This document shows positions 13,068-15,036 of a DNA stretch of 15,036 bases, piece after piece; the stretch's first letter is position 1; every line of letters starts with the position of its first letter. A model generated the notes under the pieces. It worked only from the letters and a program-made list of their open reading frames with translations, had not been told where the DNA came from and made no database searches. The DNA is from Candidatus Nitrosopolaris nunavutensis. GTDB taxonomy: Archaea; Thermoproteota; Nitrososphaeria; Nitrososphaerales; Nitrososphaeraceae. A program made the position numbers and the translations under genes. The DNA lies in NCBI GenBank assembly GCA_002501855.1, contig DAOM01000180.1:1-15036 (forward strand). Reading direction: 5' to 3'.

Positions 13068-13089
13068 AAAAATCTTATATCCTGAATAA
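12883..13089 (+). CDS. Doubtful 68-residue ORF overlapping the propeller fragment
   Basis: Open from an ATG at 12883, ending in TAA 13087-13089. It contains P-I-I-L-C-T-L-T-L-C-V-Y-K-S and F-F-V-H-L-V-A-P-Y-S-H-P-T-S-Y-V-I-E-V. It overlaps another open frame that ends at 13067. No family, promoter at leaderless spacing or ribosome site is evident. It may be chance or a second remnant. Confidence 0.2.
   Translation: MNSSDLFYGGNRKSPIILCTLTLCVYKSINYAPKNIFFVHLVAPYSHPTSYVIEVRLMMPDKKILYPE
13075..13080 (+). promoter_or_regulatory. TATA box of the secreted gene at 13182
   Basis: TTATAT is centred about 29 bases before the ATT at 13107 and about 104 before the first ATG at 13182. For a leaderless gene this would put the transcript start near 13104-13107, not near 13182. 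Confidence 0.4.
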
Positions 13090-13181
13090 GAAATGTAAAT
13101 GGGACAATTAAAAGAACAAATACACTATTATCCAGAACCGGTTTTTCAATCGCTTTTACGGCAGCGCTATCCCTCACGATA

Positions 13182-13718
13182 ATGATCACTAGTATGTGCT
13201 TGATTCAGCAAGGTGATAATGTGGCATCAGCAACTTCGCAAAATACTACTATAATCACGATCGATAATCATACTACGGCGGTGGCACCCAATCAAAATAC
13301 TGTAATAGGCCAATTAATTTATGAAGCACATGGCAAAATCGTAGCTCAAAAAGTGATAAACTCCGGAAAAACCGATGGAGCCAAGATTCAGGTTTCATAC
13401 TCTGGTAGTGGAAAGTTCACTAATGGACTAGACGTTAGAGAACTATGGACTTTTGTTAATACACATAGACTAAATGGTGTAATCCAAGGTGTAGGTCAAG
13501 GTATTATAAAGACAATAGATAATAAAGAAATCGCTCTAGCAACGGGATACGGACGAGGTTTTACTGGAGTAGGAGGGAAGATAGTGTATCCTACTGCGCA
13601 GCTATACAGCACAAACTCAACTGGAAGATTAGCATTTCTTAACGAGGCTGTTGGATTTAGTCAGTGGCAAGTAGATAACTCTGGCAACTATAGCTATAAG
13701 ATGTGGGAATTCAAATAG
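13182..13718 (+). CDS. Secreted protein of unknown function; true start may be upstream
   Basis: A 178-residue protein from ATG 13182. The mature part carries conserved-looking phrases G-Q-L-I-Y-E-A-H-G-K-I, V-S-Y-S-G-S-G-K-F, G-V-G-Q-G-I-I-K-T, G-Y-G-R-G-F and L-N-E-A-V-G-F, ending S-Y-K-M-W-E-F-K; it appears to be an all-beta exported domain. From 13182 the export signal is too short. The same frame stays open upstream to a TGA near 13084 and encodes K-R-T-N-T-L-L-S-R-T-G-F-S-I-A-F-T-A-A-L immediately before it, a textbook signal-peptide start, but with no ATG, GTG or TTG; the codon before that Lys is ATT (13107). So either a rare start codon is used or the start was lost. A T-run follows the stop. 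I do not recognise a named family. Confidence 0.75.
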   Translation: MITSMCLIQQGDNVASATSQNTTIITIDNHTTAVAPNQNTVIGQLIYEAHGKIVAQKVINSGKTDGAKIQVSYSGSGKFTNGLDVRELWTFVNTHRLNGVIQGVGQGIIKTIDNKEIALATGYGRGFTGVGGKIVYPTAQLYSTNSTGRLAFLNEAVGFSQWQVDNSGNYSYKMWEFK

Positions 13719-13858
13719 AATGTGTAAACAATTTTTTTCCTTTGATTATCAGTAGGAACTCGGCAGGGAGTTAGTTGGAGTAGTAGATAAAGTATACCAA
13801 CTCTAATCATTGCAATAGAAATCAAAATTGTTGTTTTCATTCTCTTTTCTTCTTCCAT
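13694..13858 (-). CDS. Small single-pass membrane protein
   Basis: A 54-residue protein from ATG 13858. It opens with M-E-E-E-K-R-M-K, then a hydrophobic helix T-I-L-I-S-I-A-M-I-R-V-G-I-L-Y-L-L-L, then a basic tail containing R-K-K. GGGAG ends 7 bases before this ATG, which favours it over the far-upstream ATG of the same frame at 13984 (96 residues). It converges on, and overlaps by 25 bases, the secreted-protein gene ending at 13718. Family unknown; the reasonable start signal and membrane topology are its only support. Confidence 0.4.
   Translation of the reverse strand: MEEEKRMKTTILISIAMIRVGILYLLLQLTPCRVPTDNQRKKIVYTFYLNSHIL
13732..13738 (+). terminator. T7 terminator after the secreted-protein gene
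   Basis: Seven T follow the TAG stop at 13718 by 13 bases, then CCTTT. This is a typical archaeal U-tract terminator. It lies inside the convergent membrane-protein gene. Confidence 0.5.
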
Positions 13859-14125
13859 ATTTATACTCCCTTTGAGCAGTGCTGCACTGGGCACGGATTC
13901 TCTAAAATCTGATATCTTCTCACTACAAATTAGGCGCCAGATTATATAGGAAAAAATAAAATTGAGTTTAACAAAAAATTGCAAAAGGTGAATGCCAAAT
14001 TAATTCACATTCCTAGAAGGCTCATGCTCTCTAAAAGAGGTCCTGAGCGTCTGAGAGAAGCTCCGTGGCTGATTATTGAATGAAACGCACTACCTTTTTA
14101 ACTCACGCTCATAATTATATATAGA

Positions 14126-14141
14126 GCAGCAACGTTGCTGC
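14126..14141. promoter_or_regulatory. Perfect 16-base palindrome directly after the deacetylase stop
   Basis: GCAGCAACGTTGCTGC is one base past the TAA stop of the minus-strand deacetylase-like gene. In RNA it gives a five-pair GC stem with an AACGTT loop, followed by an A/U stretch without a clean U-tract. On the plus strand it is preceded by ATAATTATATATAG, a TATA-like run with no gene after it. It may be a 3' hairpin of the deacetylase transcript or a protein-binding site. Confidence 0.4.
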
Positions 14142-14142
14142 C

Positions 14143-15036
14143 TTAAGACGAGGGGATATTATTTATATAAATTACATTACGATTTGTATCATACCCAAGC
14201 TGGTTTAGTGTCAATACGCTAAATCCGTTATCATGTAGATATTTCATTTCTTGAACGAACAAGTTCACATCAGTACTATCGCGTGTTTTATTGTTAACTA
14301 TATCATGATAACCTATCACAGGAACAGCAGTTATCGTCCCGTTTTCTTTATTGAACCGGTTCTGACTATTGACTTCTTGAACAAATCTCTGAAATATTTT
14401 GGTATCGTTATATGAGTATGCTTTATCGATGTTATTATGACTCCACTCTCTAATAGAATACCTGTTTGCAAAAGTTAGAGTACCATTATCAAAATAAGTC
14501 CTACAATCATGCTGACTTGACTGTTTGTACCCGTCGCAGTGCAAAAACATCAAAGGAGCAAATCCATTGACAGCAAAGTTGTAATATTTTGCAATTGCAT
14601 TTATAACAGTAGCATTATTCCATTCATTGCCATGAGTCGTGGCGAAAATTGTGGCATTAATTCCGTGATCTGCTAGACATTTCTTTGACCCAGCTACTTC
14701 ATAATTCAAATCGTTAGGAGATAGGTTGGTCATCCTTCTATGAGTCATTGTCTTGGATTCTATATTCTGTCCATCCATTTGCAATGCTAATATATCCTGC
14801 CATGTCATTCTCGCCTTATCTGAGCCTACCCACAGACATGTTATAAAGAAACTACCCTTAAATCCGTATTTATCTAGTATTGGTTTGGCATTTGTAAACT
14901 GACTCTTGAGTGTATCACCAAAAGTTAGCATTACTACTTTGCTACTAGCACTACTGTTACCAGATGGCGTAGGTGACAACTGAATACTATATCCTATCGC
15001 CGGTAAGAAAGATCCGGTCAAAATGAGGGTTACGAG
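14143..15036 (-). CDS. Polysaccharide deacetylase-like protein with altered catalytic motifs, 5' end off window
   Basis: The frame is open to the window edge (L-V-T-L-I-L-T-G-S-F-L-P-A-I-G before the mature part), so the start and part of the signal peptide are missing. Counting from the TTG at 15021, the NodB-like domain begins V-V-M-L-T-F-G-D-T (29-37), where carbohydrate esterase family 4 enzymes have T-F-D-D: the first Asp, the catalytic base, is Gly 35 here. The metal-binding motif H-[ST]-x-x-H reads K-T-M-T-H (90-94), so one of the two His ligands is Lys. Y-H-D-I at 238-241 near the end is kept. The rest, including the Cys 115/162/173 region and R-Y-S-I-R-E-W-S-H-N, matches what I know of thaumarchaeal exported deacetylases. 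Likely an exported, catalytically impaired paralogue that may bind glycan without deacetylating it. Confidence 0.88.
   Translation of the reverse strand, partial: LVTLILTGSFLPAIGYSIQLSPTPSGNSSASSKVVMLTFGDTLKSQFTNAKPILDKYGFKGSFFITCLWVGSDKARMTWQDILALQMDGQNIESKTMTHRRMTNLSPNDLNYEVAGSKKCLADHGINATIFATTHGNEWNNATVINAIAKYYNFAVNGFAPLMFLHCDGYKQSSQHDCRTYFDNGTLTFANRYSIREWSHNNIDKAYSYNDTKIFQRFVQEVNSQNRFNKENGTITAVPVIGYHDIVNNKTRDSTDVNLFVQEMKYLHDNGFSVLTLNQLGYDTNRNVIYINNIPSS

Noticed and set aside
1..15036. CRISPR array, transposase, integrase, phage or toxin-antitoxin genes
   Set aside because: No regular spaced repeats, no recognisable recombinase or nuclease and no toxin-antitoxin pair was seen on either strand.

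Overview
The window looks like chromosomal DNA of an ammonia-oxidising archaeon (Nitrososphaeria/Thaumarchaeota). A Nitrosocosmicus-type lineage is my best guess, from the AT-rich sequence, the low coding density and the many short Asn/Thr-rich secreted proteins of a kind I associate with that group. Several genes have TATA-like boxes about 26-33 bases before the start codon, which fits archaeal promoters. This is inference; no rRNA, tRNA or other marker gene is present.

Layout. 1-616: the 3' end of a phosphoesterase (phospholipase C/acid phosphatase family) and a short stretch of coding-like debris. 616-1587 (-): a GH130-type mannoside phosphorylase/hydrolase. 1588-3245: mostly gene debris around one small secreted protein with a Y-D-D-G-Y motif. 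3246-4088 (-): a classical short-chain dehydrogenase. 4089-6040: no long intact gene, but a row of readable, interrupted genes (a 53-codon ORF, a membrane protein, a PRC-barrel-like protein, a minus-strand membrane protein) and one apparently intact 35-residue zinc-ribbon protein. 6047-7272 (+): a likely operon of a coiled-coil Lys-rich protein, a SixA-type histidine phosphatase split by a 1-base indel, and a 73-residue Cys-rich protein whose TTG start overlaps the preceding stop. 7482-7982 (-): a DUF985 cupin. 8111-8700: ambiguous or decayed coding and a tiny membrane protein.

8700-15036 is dominated by exported proteins: a membrane-anchored or secreted subtilisin with its own propeptide, followed on the same strand by a secreted Ig-fold/BsuPI-like protein; a second member of the small Y-[DN]-D-G-[YF] family; two further secreted proteins of unknown function; a decayed fragment resembling a secreted beta-propeller protein; a small membrane protein; and, running off the right edge, a polysaccharide-deacetylase-like protein whose catalytic motifs look damaged.

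Together the window reads as a cell-surface/secretome region with heavy gene turnover. The strongest leads are the apparently inactive deacetylase, the subtilisin/inhibitor-like pair, the split SixA, the two-member small secreted family, several perfect palindromes next to gene starts or ends, and a secreted gene whose signal peptide continues upstream of the first canonical start codon. I see no CRISPR array, transposase, phage gene or RNA gene, and no convincing new multi-gene defence system.
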